Positions 32,400-39,807 of a DNA stretch of 39,807 nucleotides are shown piece by piece. The number at the start of each line of letters is the position of its first letter. Within the stretch, counting starts at the first letter, position 1. The position numbers were made by a program, and so were the translations under genes. This DNA is from Oscillospiraceae bacterium (lineage in GTDB: Bacteria; Bacillota; Clostridia; Oscillospirales; CAG-272). Below the pieces are notes generated by a model. The model ran no database searches. It was not told the origin of the DNA and saw only the letters and a program-made list of their open reading frames with translations. The DNA lies in the NCBI GenBank assembly GCA_015063645.1, contig SVTS01000017.1:1-39807 (forward strand), in the 5' to 3' direction.

Positions 32400-34814
32400 T
32401 CAGCTGCGGAGCACTGCACCGCATTCAGCTTCCAGACGCTTCAGGATCTTCTTCACAGCGCCGTCTGCCTCTTCATCGGTCAGAGTACGGTCAGCGGCAC
32501 GGAGCATCACAGCGAAGGATACGCTCTTCTTGCCCTCACCGATCTGAGGACCGCGGTAGATATCGAACAGCTTGACGCTCTCGAAGTTGGCGCCGCCGGC
32601 ATTCTTCATGCAGCTTTCCAGAGCGGCAACGGTCACTTCCTCGTCGCAGACGAAGGAGAAGTCACGTTCCAGTGCGGGATACTTCGGCAGAGGCGTATAC
32701 TCGGTCAGCTTCACACGTGCATCGAAGAGAGCTTCAAAATCCAGCTCTGCCACATAGGTAACTGCACCGATATTGTAATTCGCCAGAGTCAGCGGATGGA
32801 TCTCGCCGAACACGCCCAGCTTTCTGCCGCCGGCGGAAACGACCGCACAGCGTCCGGGATGGAATGCGTTATCCTCGGAATACAGCGCATATTCTGCACC
32901 GTAGATGTTGCTGACGCTCAGAAGAGCATCGATGATGCCCTTCATCTTATAGAAACCGGAGGCATCCTTTACATCGTTCAGATAGAAGCCGATTGCCACA
33001 CGCTTCTCCTCATTCGGGAGATCCTGACCGTCCACGGGCAGGTATGCGGTACCGAGCTCAAACAGAGCGGCATCGCGATTCTTCACGGCGGCATTGTTTT
33101 CCAGAACGGTCAGCATGGACGGGATCACGGTGGTACGCATAACGGAGGTATCCTCACCCAGCGGGTTGGAGATCACAACGCTCTTACGGCGGGGATCATC
33201 GGCGCTCATGCGGATTTTATCGTAGAACTTGGGGCTGATGAAGGAGAAGGTCTCTGCCTGGCTTACGCCCATACCCACGAGAGCATCGCGGATCAGCTCC
33301 GCATAGAGCTGGCGGGGCGTTCTGCCGCCCTGTGTCGTCACGCCGGTCAGCGGTGTGGATTCGATTCTGGTATAGCCATAGATACGGAGAACTTCCTCAG
33401 CAACGTCATTCATGCAGCGAACGTCATCGCGGAAAGAGGGAACGGTGATCTCATCGCCGTCCACAACGAAATCGAGGGAGCGGAGAATGTCCGCCATAGC
33501 CTCCTGCGTGAGATCCAGACCGAGGAAACGGTTGATCTTTTCGCTTTCCAGCTTCATCTTGTACGGCTCAGCAGGAGCGGGATACTGATCGATGGTGCCG
33601 TCCACGATCTCACCGGCACCCAGCATCTCAACCAGTTCGCATGCGCGATCCAGTGCAGGCATGGTGTTCTCGCGGTCCAGACCCTTCTCAAAGCGGGCGG
33701 AGGATTCGGTACGCATACCCAGCTTCTTGCCGGAAACGCGGACGCTGGGTCCGTTGAACATAGCGGACTCGAACACAACGGTGGTGGTGGAATCGGTAAT
33801 TTCGCTGTTCTGACCGCCCATTACGCCGGCAAGGGCAACGGGTTTCTTCTCATCGGCGATCACCAGCATGCTGTCATCCAGCGTGTGCGGCTTGTCATCC
33901 AGAGAGATGAACTGCTCACCGGCAGCGGCACGGCGTACGATGATGCGGCTGCCATCCAGGCAGGCATAATCGAAAGCGTGCATGGGCTGACCGTACTCCA
34001 GCATGACGTAGTTGGTGATATCTACGATATTATTGATGGGACGGACGCCTGCGGCGCGGAGACGCATTCTCAGCCACAGCGGGGAGGGAGCGATCTTTAC
34101 GTTTTTGACCACGCGTGCGCTGTAACGGTAGCAGAGGGAAGGTTCCTTCACTTCCACGGAGAGATACTTACCGATCTCATCACCGTCCGCACCGGCGGGC
34201 TTCTTCGGGATGGGCAGAGTCCACGGACGCTCAAAGCTGACAGCGGATTCTCTTGCGAGACCGATCATGGAGAGGCAGTCGGGACGGTTGGAAGTGATTT
34301 CGAACTCAACAACCGTATCGGTCAGTCCGAGCACGTCATGGATATCCGCACCGATGGGAGCATCCGCAAGGCCTACGTCATTCAGAATCAGAATACCGTC
34401 CTCGATGGCGCCGGGCATATCGTGGGTGGTCAGACCAAGCTCGCCGATGGAACAGAGCATGCCGTTGGAGGGCACGCCGCGAAGCTTGCCGGCTTTGATC
34501 ACGATGCCGCCGGGCAGCTTGGCGGGAACCATGGCAACGGGCACAACAGCGCCTTCAAAGACGTTCTGTGCACCGGTAACAATCTGGATATCCTCACCGG
34601 TACCGCAGTCCAGCTGGCAAATCTGCAGATGGTCGGAGTTCTCGTGGGGAGCGATGGACCTGATCTTACCGACAACCACATTTTCGATATCCGCGCCGAG
34701 GATCTCGTAGCCCTCAACCTTGGAGCCGGTATCCGTCATCCGGTCACAGTAGGCTTTCGTATCAATATCGCTGACATCCGTATAATCAGCGAGCCATTTC
34801 ATAGAAAGTTTCAT
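32400..34814 (-). CDS. pheT: Phenylalanyl-tRNA synthetase beta subunit
   Basis: 804 residues from ATG 34814, which has GGAG six bases upstream; longer starts at 34826 and 34847 lack good sites. It forms the alpha2-beta2 enzyme that charges tRNA-Phe. The N-terminal OB-fold tRNA-binding domain (about 40-150), B3/B4 editing domain, B5 domain, the catalytic-like core and the C-terminal anticodon-binding FDX-ACB domain (TEYTPLPKYPALERDFSFVC onward) are all present. It lies 70 bases downstream of a DUF4358 lipoprotein gene that separates it from pheS. Confidence 0.96.
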   Translation of the reverse strand: MKLSMKWLADYTDVSDIDTKAYCDRMTDTGSKVEGYEILGADIENVVVGKIRSIAPHENSDHLQICQLDCGTGEDIQIVTGAQNVFEGAVVPVAMVPAKLPGGIVIKAGKLRGVPSNGMLCSIGELGLTTHDMPGAIEDGILILNDVGLADAPIGADIHDVLGLTDTVVEFEITSNRPDCLSMIGLARESAVSFERPWTLPIPKKPAGADGDEIGKYLSVEVKEPSLCYRYSARVVKNVKIAPSPLWLRMRLRAAGVRPINNIVDITNYVMLEYGQPMHAFDYACLDGSRIIVRRAAAGEQFISLDDKPHTLDDSMLVIADEKKPVALAGVMGGQNSEITDSTTTVVFESAMFNGPSVRVSGKKLGMRTESSARFEKGLDRENTMPALDRACELVEMLGAGEIVDGTIDQYPAPAEPYKMKLESEKINRFLGLDLTQEAMADILRSLDFVVDGDEITVPSFRDDVRCMNDVAEEVLRIYGYTRIESTPLTGVTTQGGRTPRQLYAELIRDALVGMGVSQAETFSFISPKFYDKIRMSADDPRRKSVVISNPLGEDTSVMRTTVIPSMLTVLENNAAVKNRDAALFELGTAYLPVDGQDLPNEEKRVAIGFYLNDVKDASGFYKMKGIIDALLSVSNIYGAEYALYSEDNAFHPGRCAVVSAGGRKLGVFGEIHPLTLANYNIGAVTYVAELDFEALFDARVKLTEYTPLPKYPALERDFSFVCDEEVTVAALESCMKNAGGANFESVKLFDIYRGPQIGEGKKSVSFAVMLRAADRTLTDEEADGAVKKILKRLEAECGAVLRS

Positions 34815-34884
34815 GATAATCTCCATTCTGCCGCCGCACGTTCGCACCGTGTGCGGGCGGCAATAAAAGTTTTTTATGAGTAAT

Positions 34885-35331
34885 TTATGGATAAATGCTG
34901 AGCACCGCTTCCATATCCTTCGTGACGATCAGGGAAACGGTCAGACCGTCGGCACGGACAACGCCGTCCTTCAGAATCCCCTGATTCTCCGTCAGATACT
35001 GCGCCGCGCTGTCCTGTTTGTACTGCAGACGGCTCTGCAGTATCTCCAGAATCTGATCGGCTGACGCCTGATCCGCCGCACGGAAGATCAGAATTTCCTC
35101 GGGGGAGGTACCCTCCGTCGCCATATATGCGGCGGAAGCCGTATACCACTCCGGCTCGATGCCGATCATATAGAGAAGGTCATCCGCCGTCAGTGCAAAC
35201 ATATCGCTGAGTTCCGCAGCTTCCGCAATCGCGCCGTAGACGGCTGCCGGATCGGATACATCCGCCGCTTCTTTCGCGGCACAGGCACCAAGAAGCAGTG
35301 CCGCCGCAAGGGATATAAGCAGTTTTTTCAT
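34885..35331 (-). CDS. DUF4358-family lipoprotein, first copy
   Basis: 148 residues with a lipoprotein signal peptide ending LLGAC (Cys17). The mature part fits DUF4358: the paired pattern of a conserved Tyr/Met region (LLYMIGIEPEWYTASAAYMA), PEEILIFRA, and a long helix with QILQSR-like residues. Function unknown. It overlaps the upstream SGNH gene by four bases (ATGA), so the two lipoproteins are produced together. It is paralogous in plan to the protein at 38482. Confidence 0.75.
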   Translation of the reverse strand: MKKLLISLAAALLLGACAAKEAADVSDPAAVYGAIAEAAELSDMFALTADDLLYMIGIEPEWYTASAAYMATEGTSPEEILIFRAADQASADQILEILQSRLQYKQDSAAQYLTENQGILKDGVVRADGLTVSLIVTKDMEAVLSIYP

Positions 35332-36233
35332 GATTCGCTCATCTCCTGCCTTGCAAAATCCTGCAGTGCGCCGATCAGCCGCGCCGCACCGGCGTCGTTC
35401 AGATGGATATATCCGTCATTGCTGTATTCCGCGGGCAAATGCCCTTTTTCATCCCGAACGGCTGCATTGGCATCCACGCAGTCCAGCTGATTGTCCCGGC
35501 AGAACTCCATCAGTGCCTCAGCAAAGCTGTTGAGCAGGGGACTGCCGAAATCCTTATTCTTACAGTACCACGGCAGATACTGCGAATCCGTTTTCGGTGT
35601 GACCGTCATCACCACCAGATGCACATCCGGACACTCCTTCTGCAGAAGCCCTATCAGCCGTTTGTAGCGGGATATGGTATCCTCCGCAGTGTATCCGAAG
35701 GAGAGATCGTTCATACCGAGAAAGAGAAAGATTCGCGACGGCTTTATATCCGCCAGAATGGCGGATAACTCCTGTGCTTTCCCCTTATACTGGTACCGGA
35801 TCCGGTCATCAGTTGTATCTTCCACCAGATCCGCAATGCGGATTCCGGACACATCAGTGAGGAATTTTGCATCCGCCAGCATCTTCTCACCCTTATTCCG
35901 CTGAGAACGCACATAGCGGGATATACCCTCCATCACCGAATCTCCGATGAAGAGGCTGTTCGCGAAATAGCTGTCCGTGTCCGGGGCGGGAATCTCCGGC
36001 TGTGCCGCATCCGTCTTCTCGGCTGTAACGGCAGCAGACGTATCCGTAACGGCAATAGAGGTATCTGCGGCAGAAGCAGCAGGTGCTCTTTCCGTGCTGT
36101 CCGTCTCCTTATCCCTCGGAGTGGCTTCTCGGAAGCATCCGCTGAGCAGGGTCGCGACGAGGCAGGCGGCAAGTGTCAGGCAAACAATTCGCTTCCGCTC
36201 AGAACTGCGCGAGGAAGCGGATATCATTTTCAT
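35328..36233 (-). CDS. SGNH/GDSL hydrolase-type lipoprotein, first copy
   Basis: 301 residues. A membrane-export segment ends LLSGC (lipobox Cys33), followed by a ~50-residue Thr/Ala/Asp linker and an SGNH domain. Visible blocks: IGDSVMEG with nucleophile Ser99, the Asn in LGMNDLSF and the Asp-x-x-His block [12 protein letters not shown] proteins act as esterases or, with membrane acyltransferases, as glycan O-acetyltransferases; here it would be anchored outside the membrane. Its start overlaps the end of pheS by 35 bases in another frame, so it is tightly joined to that gene. Confidence 0.82.
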   Translation of the reverse strand: MKMISASSRSSERKRIVCLTLAACLVATLLSGCFREATPRDKETDSTERAPAASAADTSIAVTDTSAAVTAEKTDAAQPEIPAPDTDSYFANSLFIGDSVMEGISRYVRSQRNKGEKMLADAKFLTDVSGIRIADLVEDTTDDRIRYQYKGKAQELSAILADIKPSRIFLFLGMNDLSFGYTAEDTISRYKRLIGLLQKECPDVHLVVMTVTPKTDSQYLPWYCKNKDFGSPLLNSFAEALMEFCRDNQLDCVDANAAVRDEKGHLPAEYSNDGYIHLNDAGAARLIGALQDFARQEMSES

Positions 36234-37212
36234 AGAGGTGACGGATATCGTCGATATGGTATTTCAGCATGGTAACACGCTCGATACCCATACCGAATGC
36301 AAATCCGCTGTACTCCTCGGGATCAATGCCGCAGATACGGAGAACGTTGGGATGCACCATGCCGGCGCCGAGGATCTCGATCCAGCCCTCGCCCTTGCAG
36401 AGACGGCATCCCTTGCCGCCGCAGGCGAAGCAGGAAACGTCTACTTCCGCGGAAGGCTCCGTGAACGGGAAATGATGAGGACGGAAACGGACCTTGGTGT
36501 CCTCGCCGAACATCTTCTTGGCGAACATTTCCAGCGTTCCCTTCAGATCGCCCATGGTGACGTTCTTATCCACAACCAGACCTTCCATCTGATGGAAGAG
36601 CGGAGAGTGGGTCGCGTCCATGGCATCGGAACGGTATACGCGGCCGGGAGAGATGATGCGAATCGGGGGCTTACGCTTCTCCATGGTACGGGCCTGTACA
36701 GGAGAAGTCTGGGAGCGGAGAAGGATATTATCGGTAATATAGAAAGTGTCCTGCGTATCGCGCGCGGGATGATCCGGCGGGATATTCAGTGCCTGGAAGT
36801 TGTAGTAATCGTACTCCACCTCGGGACCTTCGACGATATCGAAGCCCATACCGATGAAGATTTCCTCCATGTCCCGCTGTACGCGGTCCAGAGGATGGAT
36901 ATGTCCGACTGCGATCTCCGTACCGGGAACGGTAACGTCGATCTTCTCGGCTGCCAGACGGCGATCCAGCTCAGCGGCTTTCTGCACCTGTGCGCGCTGG
37001 ACCAGCTCATTTTCAATCGCCTCACGGACTTCGTTGGCGATCTGACCGATCACAGGGCGCTCTTCGGCGCTCAGCTTGCCCATGCCGCGCAGAACGGCAG
37101 TCAGCTCACCTTTCTTGCCCAGATAGCGGATGCGCAGAGCTTCCAGATCCGCGCCATCCTGCGTAATGGCGCTCAGCGCCTCCGCTTTGATTTTAAGCAG
37201 TGTGTCTTTCAT
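36199..37212 (-). CDS. pheS: Phenylalanyl-tRNA synthetase alpha subunit
   Basis: 337 residues, the usual length. It carries the class II catalytic core for Phe-tRNA synthesis: an N-terminal helical tRNA-contacting arm (about 1-85), motif 2 around [27 protein letters not shown], and motif 3 [28 protein letters not shown] is a Cys-rich loop found in many bacterial PheS. RBS AAGGAG lies ten bases before the ATG. It is the second gene after the T-box leader. Confidence 0.97.
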   Translation of the reverse strand: MKDTLLKIKAEALSAITQDGADLEALRIRYLGKKGELTAVLRGMGKLSAEERPVIGQIANEVREAIENELVQRAQVQKAAELDRRLAAEKIDVTVPGTEIAVGHIHPLDRVQRDMEEIFIGMGFDIVEGPEVEYDYYNFQALNIPPDHPARDTQDTFYITDNILLRSQTSPVQARTMEKRKPPIRIISPGRVYRSDAMDATHSPLFHQMEGLVVDKNVTMGDLKGTLEMFAKKMFGEDTKVRFRPHHFPFTEPSAEVDVSCFACGGKGCRLCKGEGWIEILGAGMVHPNVLRICGIDPEEYSGFAFGMGIERVTMLKYHIDDIRHLYENDIRFLAQF

Positions 37213-37250
37213 TTTTATTTGACTCCTTAATGAAATTTTATTGTATGGAC

Positions 37251-37384
37251 GGGGAGGGACTTTTTGAAAAAAGTCCCTCCCCGGAACCCCTCTTCAAAAA
37301 CCTTTATAAAATAAATACTTATTCTTGCATGAAAGTTTTTTGAAAGGGGTCCGGGGAAAACTTTTTTCAAAAAAGTTTTCCCCG
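37251..37384. repeat. Two inverted copies of a palindromic repeat element
   Basis: Copy B has a perfect 15 bp stem (37251-37265 with 37268-37282). Copy A has a 15 bp stem (37353-37367 with 37369-37383). Each is preceded by a tail, GTTTTTTGAAAGGGGTCCGG for A on the plus strand and GTTTTTGAAGAGGGGTTCCGG-like for B on the minus strand, so the copies face away from each other with tails inward. They fill the gap between the phosphatase and pheS genes. No T tract follows on the minus strand, so the operon probably reads through. Confidence 0.7.
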
Positions 37385-37386
37385 TA

Positions 37387-38124
37387 TCAGCGGATCTCGC
37401 CCGTATGCAGACCGCTGGCGGATACCGGCTCATCGCCGGCGTACAGATGGGATGTATCGCCTACCTGCACCAGCCGCGCATGGGCGATGGGCTTGGGCAG
37501 GTGCTTTTCCATATACACCATAGTCACGGATGTGGTGGGAAGGAACAAAGTATGCCACACTGCGGGCAGGGACAGATGCAGGATATGGGAGAGGAGCACG
37601 TTGCCCAGTCCCAGGTGGCAGAAGAGCGCGATGGTCTCTTTCTTCTCCTCCCATCCGTCAGCGATGCGGTAGACAGAACCGTCGCGGGTATATCCGTGCT
37701 CCGCCAGCAGTTCATCCCAGCCGCGGCACACGGCATCATACCGTTTCAGGATGGTGCCGTCCGCGTACATCGGCGCATTCCGCCAGCCTTCCGCATCGTA
37801 TATTCCGGGGATATCCGCCCAGGTTTCCGGCGGCATATTCCACGGGCAGCGATTCTTGCCGCCGCCGGCAGTTGTATAAGCAAAGTCCTCCGGCAATCCG
37901 ACCGGGAATTCTCTGAGCCATTCCAGCTCCGTCGCCTCCATGCCGGCTTTCCGCAGAAACGGTGCGGCGGTCAGTTTGGCGCGTCCCAGCGGAGATACAA
38001 ATGCATGGGTGATGTGTTCTTTCACAAGCCGCTCGCCCAGCAGTTCCGCTTCTCTTTGTCCCTTCTCGGTCAGGGAGTCGGTGGGGTAATATGGATCACC
38101 GTGACGAATGATCAGAATACGCAT
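37387..38124 (-). CDS. Histidine phosphatase family protein (phosphoglycerate mutase-like)
   Basis: 245 residues from ATG 38124, just after GGAGG; a longer frame to 38220 runs back into the T-box and is rejected. The catalytic RHG motif is at residues 7-9 (RHGDPYY), the Ser-Pro-x-x-Arg segment SPLGRAKLTA follows, and the second His is in FCHLGLGN. The usual GxS/T context near the second His is altered. The substrate cannot be read; small phosphorylated metabolites are typical. It is the first gene after a Phe-type T-box, an unexpected place for a phosphatase. Confidence 0.85.
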   Translation of the reverse strand: MRILIIRHGDPYYPTDSLTEKGQREAELLGERLVKEHITHAFVSPLGRAKLTAAPFLRKAGMEATELEWLREFPVGLPEDFAYTTAGGGKNRCPWNMPPETWADIPGIYDAEGWRNAPMYADGTILKRYDAVCRGWDELLAEHGYTRDGSVYRIADGWEEKKETIALFCHLGLGNVLLSHILHLSLPAVWHTLFLPTTSVTMVYMEKHLPKPIAHARLVQVGDTSHLYAGDEPVSASGLHTGEIR

Positions 38125-38134
38125 AAAAACCTCC

Positions 38135-38373
38135 AAAAAAATAAGCCCCGCCGACAAAACCGGGACGGACGCAAAGCGCACCGCGGTACCACCCGGATTC
38201 CGGCAGGAGCCAACACTCATCTGATCGATAACGGGATCTCCCGGGCAGAACTACTCCATTCATCCTGCCGGCTCCGAAGTGAAATGCGCCCCCCACACGG
38301 CAGACGGTTTTCAGCCTGTCCGTCCTCTCTGCAGCCGTGTCTGCGGGTTTGCTGTCTTCTTCCCAGCCTTTGA
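38135..38373 (-). promoter_or_regulatory. T-box riboswitch leader, probable Phe specifier
   Basis: The minus strand carries GGGTGGTACCGCGG (38181-38194), the T-box sequence that pairs with uncharged tRNA. Upstream is a stem I with AGAGAGG and GGCTGAAAACC distal-loop motifs flanked by ACACGGC/GCCGTGT. At its base the loop GCATTTCAC contains UUC (38281-38283) followed by A, the specifier layout for tRNA-Phe. Base-helix pairs GGCT/AGCC and GAAG/CTTC frame it. A terminator stem (38161-38166 with 38145-38150) and a seven-T run end at 38135, directly before the phosphatase RBS. pheS and pheT downstream support the Phe assignment. Confidence 0.88.
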
Positions 38374-38379
38374 TATTTC

Positions 38380-38408
38380 AGTATACCATAATTCCCCGAA
38401 AAAAGCAA
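38380..38408 (-). promoter_or_regulatory. Sigma-A promoter of the T-box operon
   Basis: Minus strand TTGCTT (38403-38408), 17-base spacer, TATACT (38380-38385) with TGG before the -10. Transcription should start near 38373. Confidence 0.82.
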
Positions 38409-38429
38409 GAGGATGCGGGAATTTTCCAC

Positions 38430-38463
38430 AAAAAATATGCGCCGTCCCGGAAAGGACAGCGCA
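38430..38463 (-). terminator. Intrinsic terminator of the second SGNH-DUF4358 operon
   Basis: Minus strand TGCGCTGTCC (38454-38463) pairs with GGACGGCGCA (38438-38447) with one G-T pair, followed by TATTTTTTG. It separates this operon from the T-box promoter downstream. Confidence 0.85.
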
Positions 38464-38481
38464 CAGTTATCCATGCACAAA

Positions 38482-39030
38482 TCAATTCGCACTGTAGACG
38501 GTATCCACAACGAATGCGTGATATGCACTCTCTGCGGCAGCGGCATCAGGCGCAACGCAGAACACCACATAAACACCGTCCTGTGCCAGCAGAGCTTTCG
38601 TCAGCTTCACCGACTCGGGCTGGTTATAGGAGGCGTAAATCTCCGCCATTTCCGTGCGGTATTTCCCGACCTTTTCTGCGGCAGCGGCGGCATTCTCCGC
38701 ATTGCTGCAGCGAAGCACGAGGATCGCCTCGGCGGTAGCGCCGGTACTACCGTAGGAAACAACGGATTCAGCCAATCCTGCCACATTATACAGGGTCTGG
38801 GCTATCTCCGCATCCATCTGGATCATGTTGGGATCATCAAAGGCGACCTTTGTCAGCAGATGCTCTGCAAGAGCCGCAGCCGGAATATCCGCGGTATTCA
38901 TATCCACGGAAGCAAAATCCTGTACGCCGGAGGAATCCGCAGGTACATTTCCCTCTTCGCATGCGGTAAGCAGAAGAGTTCCGGCAATCACGGCGGCAAG
39001 AATTCCGCCCCGTACGGTTTTGAGATTCAT
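38482..39030 (-). CDS. DUF4358-family lipoprotein, second copy
   Basis: 182 residues from ATG 39030; a TTG at 39039 lies too close to AAAAGGA. Signal peptide ends LLTAC (lipobox Cys24). The mature domain follows the DUF4358 plan: a central Tyr/Met-containing strand region (TLYNVAGLAESVVSYGST), TAEAILVLRCS, an Ala-rich helix, then a domain ending in GVYVVFCVAPD. Function unknown. It follows an SGNH gene after a short gap, the same order as the pair at 34885-36233. Confidence 0.68.
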   Translation of the reverse strand: MNLKTVRGGILAAVIAGTLLLTACEEGNVPADSSGVQDFASVDMNTADIPAAALAEHLLTKVAFDDPNMIQMDAEIAQTLYNVAGLAESVVSYGSTGATAEAILVLRCSNAENAAAAAEKVGKYRTEMAEIYASYNQPESVKLTKALLAQDGVYVVFCVAPDAAAAESAYHAFVVDTVYSAN

Positions 39031-39070
39031 AACTGACAAATTCCTTTTCTGTATAGTGTACTTGTTCCTA

Positions 39071-39807
39071 TCAGGGAACTGTGTGAGTTTTCAGATATTC
39101 GATCCACGCTTTGGAGGATTTTACGCCCAGATGAATGCCGTCAAAACTGTCCGAGACATTCAGATCTCCGTTTTTATCCGCGAAGATCTCCGTCAGGGCG
39201 ATATAGTGCAGCCCCTTTTCCTCGCACAGTTTGTAAAGACGCTCGTTGTACTCCTTCACCTTGCCGTTGCCGCCCATCGGTTTATAACGGGAATTTTCGG
39301 CAGTGGATTTCGCCATGGGCAAAATCTCCTGCACATAGATATGGGCGTCCGGCAGTTTTTCCTGCAGAAGCTCCACCAGGGTCGTATAGGCTTTGATAAA
39401 GGAGTCCGTACTCGGCCAGCCGATTTCATTGATGCCGAAGGAGATATACACCTTCGTAAAGTCCTTCTTAGCATCCAGCGCCTGGGAAAGGGTGATCTTC
39501 TTATCTCCGGAAGCGATAAACGCGCTGGAGACCACAGAGGAAATATTAAGTCCCTGCTGAGAATAATAATTCGATTTCAAGCCGGAATACAGAGAAAGTC
39601 CCACAGTGCGGGAATCGCCCAGGAAAAGCGCATCGGAGAAATAGCTGCTCTCCACCGCTTTGCTCTCCGCGACCCGCACGCTGATCTCGGGCGGATCTGG
39701 CAGATCCGTTGTATCCAGAGGACGGGCGGTCAGTCTGGCGGGATCATCATCCCCTGCAAACACGGTTGTATCACTCACGGGCGGATTTGTCACGGGAGGC
39801 TCCGTTA
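39071..39807 (-). CDS. SGNH/GDSL hydrolase-type protein, second copy, cut by the window edge
   Basis: The frame is open to the right edge, so the N-terminus (probably an export signal) is missing; a GTG at 39793 is not a credible start. The visible ~245 residues begin with a Pro/Thr/Asp-rich linker and contain LFLGDSRTVG (nucleophile Ser), the Asn block SFGINEIGW and DGIHLG with the catalytic Asp/His. It shares the linker-SGNH plan with the protein at 35328, and is followed after 40 bases by a DUF4358 lipoprotein. Confidence 0.8.
   Translation of the reverse strand, partial: TEPPVTNPPVSDTTVFAGDDDPARLTARPLDTTDLPDPPEISVRVAESKAVESSYFSDALFLGDSRTVGLSLYSGLKSNYYSQQGLNISSVVSSAFIASGDKKITLSQALDAKKDFTKVYISFGINEIGWPSTDSFIKAYTTLVELLQEKLPDAHIYVQEILPMAKSTAENSRYKPMGGNGKVKEYNERLYKLCEEKGLHYIALTEIFADKNGDLNVSDSFDGIHLGVKSSKAWIEYLKTHTVP

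Noticed and set aside
32796-34883. 695-codon open frame antisense to pheT
   Set aside because: It is a shadow of pheT caused by codon bias; the translation is His/Gly/Ala-rich without motifs. Similar long antisense frames over prfC, acyl-CoA ligase, aroC and others were rejected for the same reason.
37251-37384. Palindromes as intrinsic terminators ending the phosphatase transcript
   Set aside because: The stems are strong but no T tract follows on the minus strand; they fit a repeat family better.
1-39807. CRISPR arrays, tRNA or rRNA genes, insertion sequences, prophage
   Set aside because: No regularly spaced direct repeats, cloverleaf-like sequences, transposase or phage proteins were seen; the repeats present are isolated palindromic elements.

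Overview
The window looks like chromosomal DNA of a moderately GC-rich anaerobe of class Clostridia (Firmicutes), probably a gut or rumen commensal. I infer this from the T-box leader, strong AAGGAGG-type ribosome binding sites, sigma-A promoters often with an extended -10 (TGGTATACT), ECF sigma/anti-sigma and BlaI/BlaR1-type pairs, VanW, DUF4358 and DUF4330 proteins, and families of palindromic intergenic repeats. The genus cannot be fixed from sequence reading alone. I see no phage, transposase, CRISPR array, rRNA or tRNA.

Layout. (1) 152-2962, minus: an orphan sensor histidine kinase followed by a long-chain acyl-CoA-ligase-type enzyme. (2) 3143-7146, plus: release factor 3, a TIM-barrel sugar isomerase/epimerase and a GH20/GH67-like protein. 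(3) 7193-16993, plus: one supra-operon carrying every step from DAHP synthase to chorismate, then prephenate dehydratase and prephenate dehydrogenase (aroF-tyrA-aroB-aroA-aroC-pheA-aroE/K fusion-aroQ), with a GNAT acetyltransferase and a ComB-family phosphatase translationally coupled at its end. It is preceded by a consensus promoter, a 17-residue leader peptide with four Phe and four Tyr, and an intrinsic terminator, which is the layout of ribosome-mediated attenuation. (4) 17029-19247: anti-sigma-like protein and ECF sigma factor (minus), divergent from a VanW protein (plus). (5) 19265-23068: AraC regulator, divergent from a solute-binding lipoprotein gene broken by an in-frame TGA, then a URO-D-like protein. 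(6) 23196-25654: BlaI repressor and M56 (BlaR1-like) peptidase. (7) 25830-31119: envelope polysaccharide cluster (Wzy/WaaL-like ligase, DUF4330, WecA/TagO-like transferase, membrane-anchored protein, second DUF4330). (8) 31201-38408, minus: a T-box leader with a probable Phe (UUC) specifier, then histidine phosphatase, pheS, SGNH hydrolase lipoprotein, DUF4358 lipoprotein, pheT and a phosphoribosyltransferase, followed by a YgjV-like membrane protein. (9) 38482 to the right edge, minus: a second SGNH + DUF4358 pair, with the SGNH gene cut by the edge.

The most interesting theme is phenylalanine/tyrosine control. The biosynthetic operon appears to be controlled by a Phe/Tyr-rich leader peptide. 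The pheS/pheT operon in the same window is controlled by a T-box RNA. The second theme is the repeated SGNH-DUF4358 lipoprotein pair, one copy of which sits between pheS and pheT.
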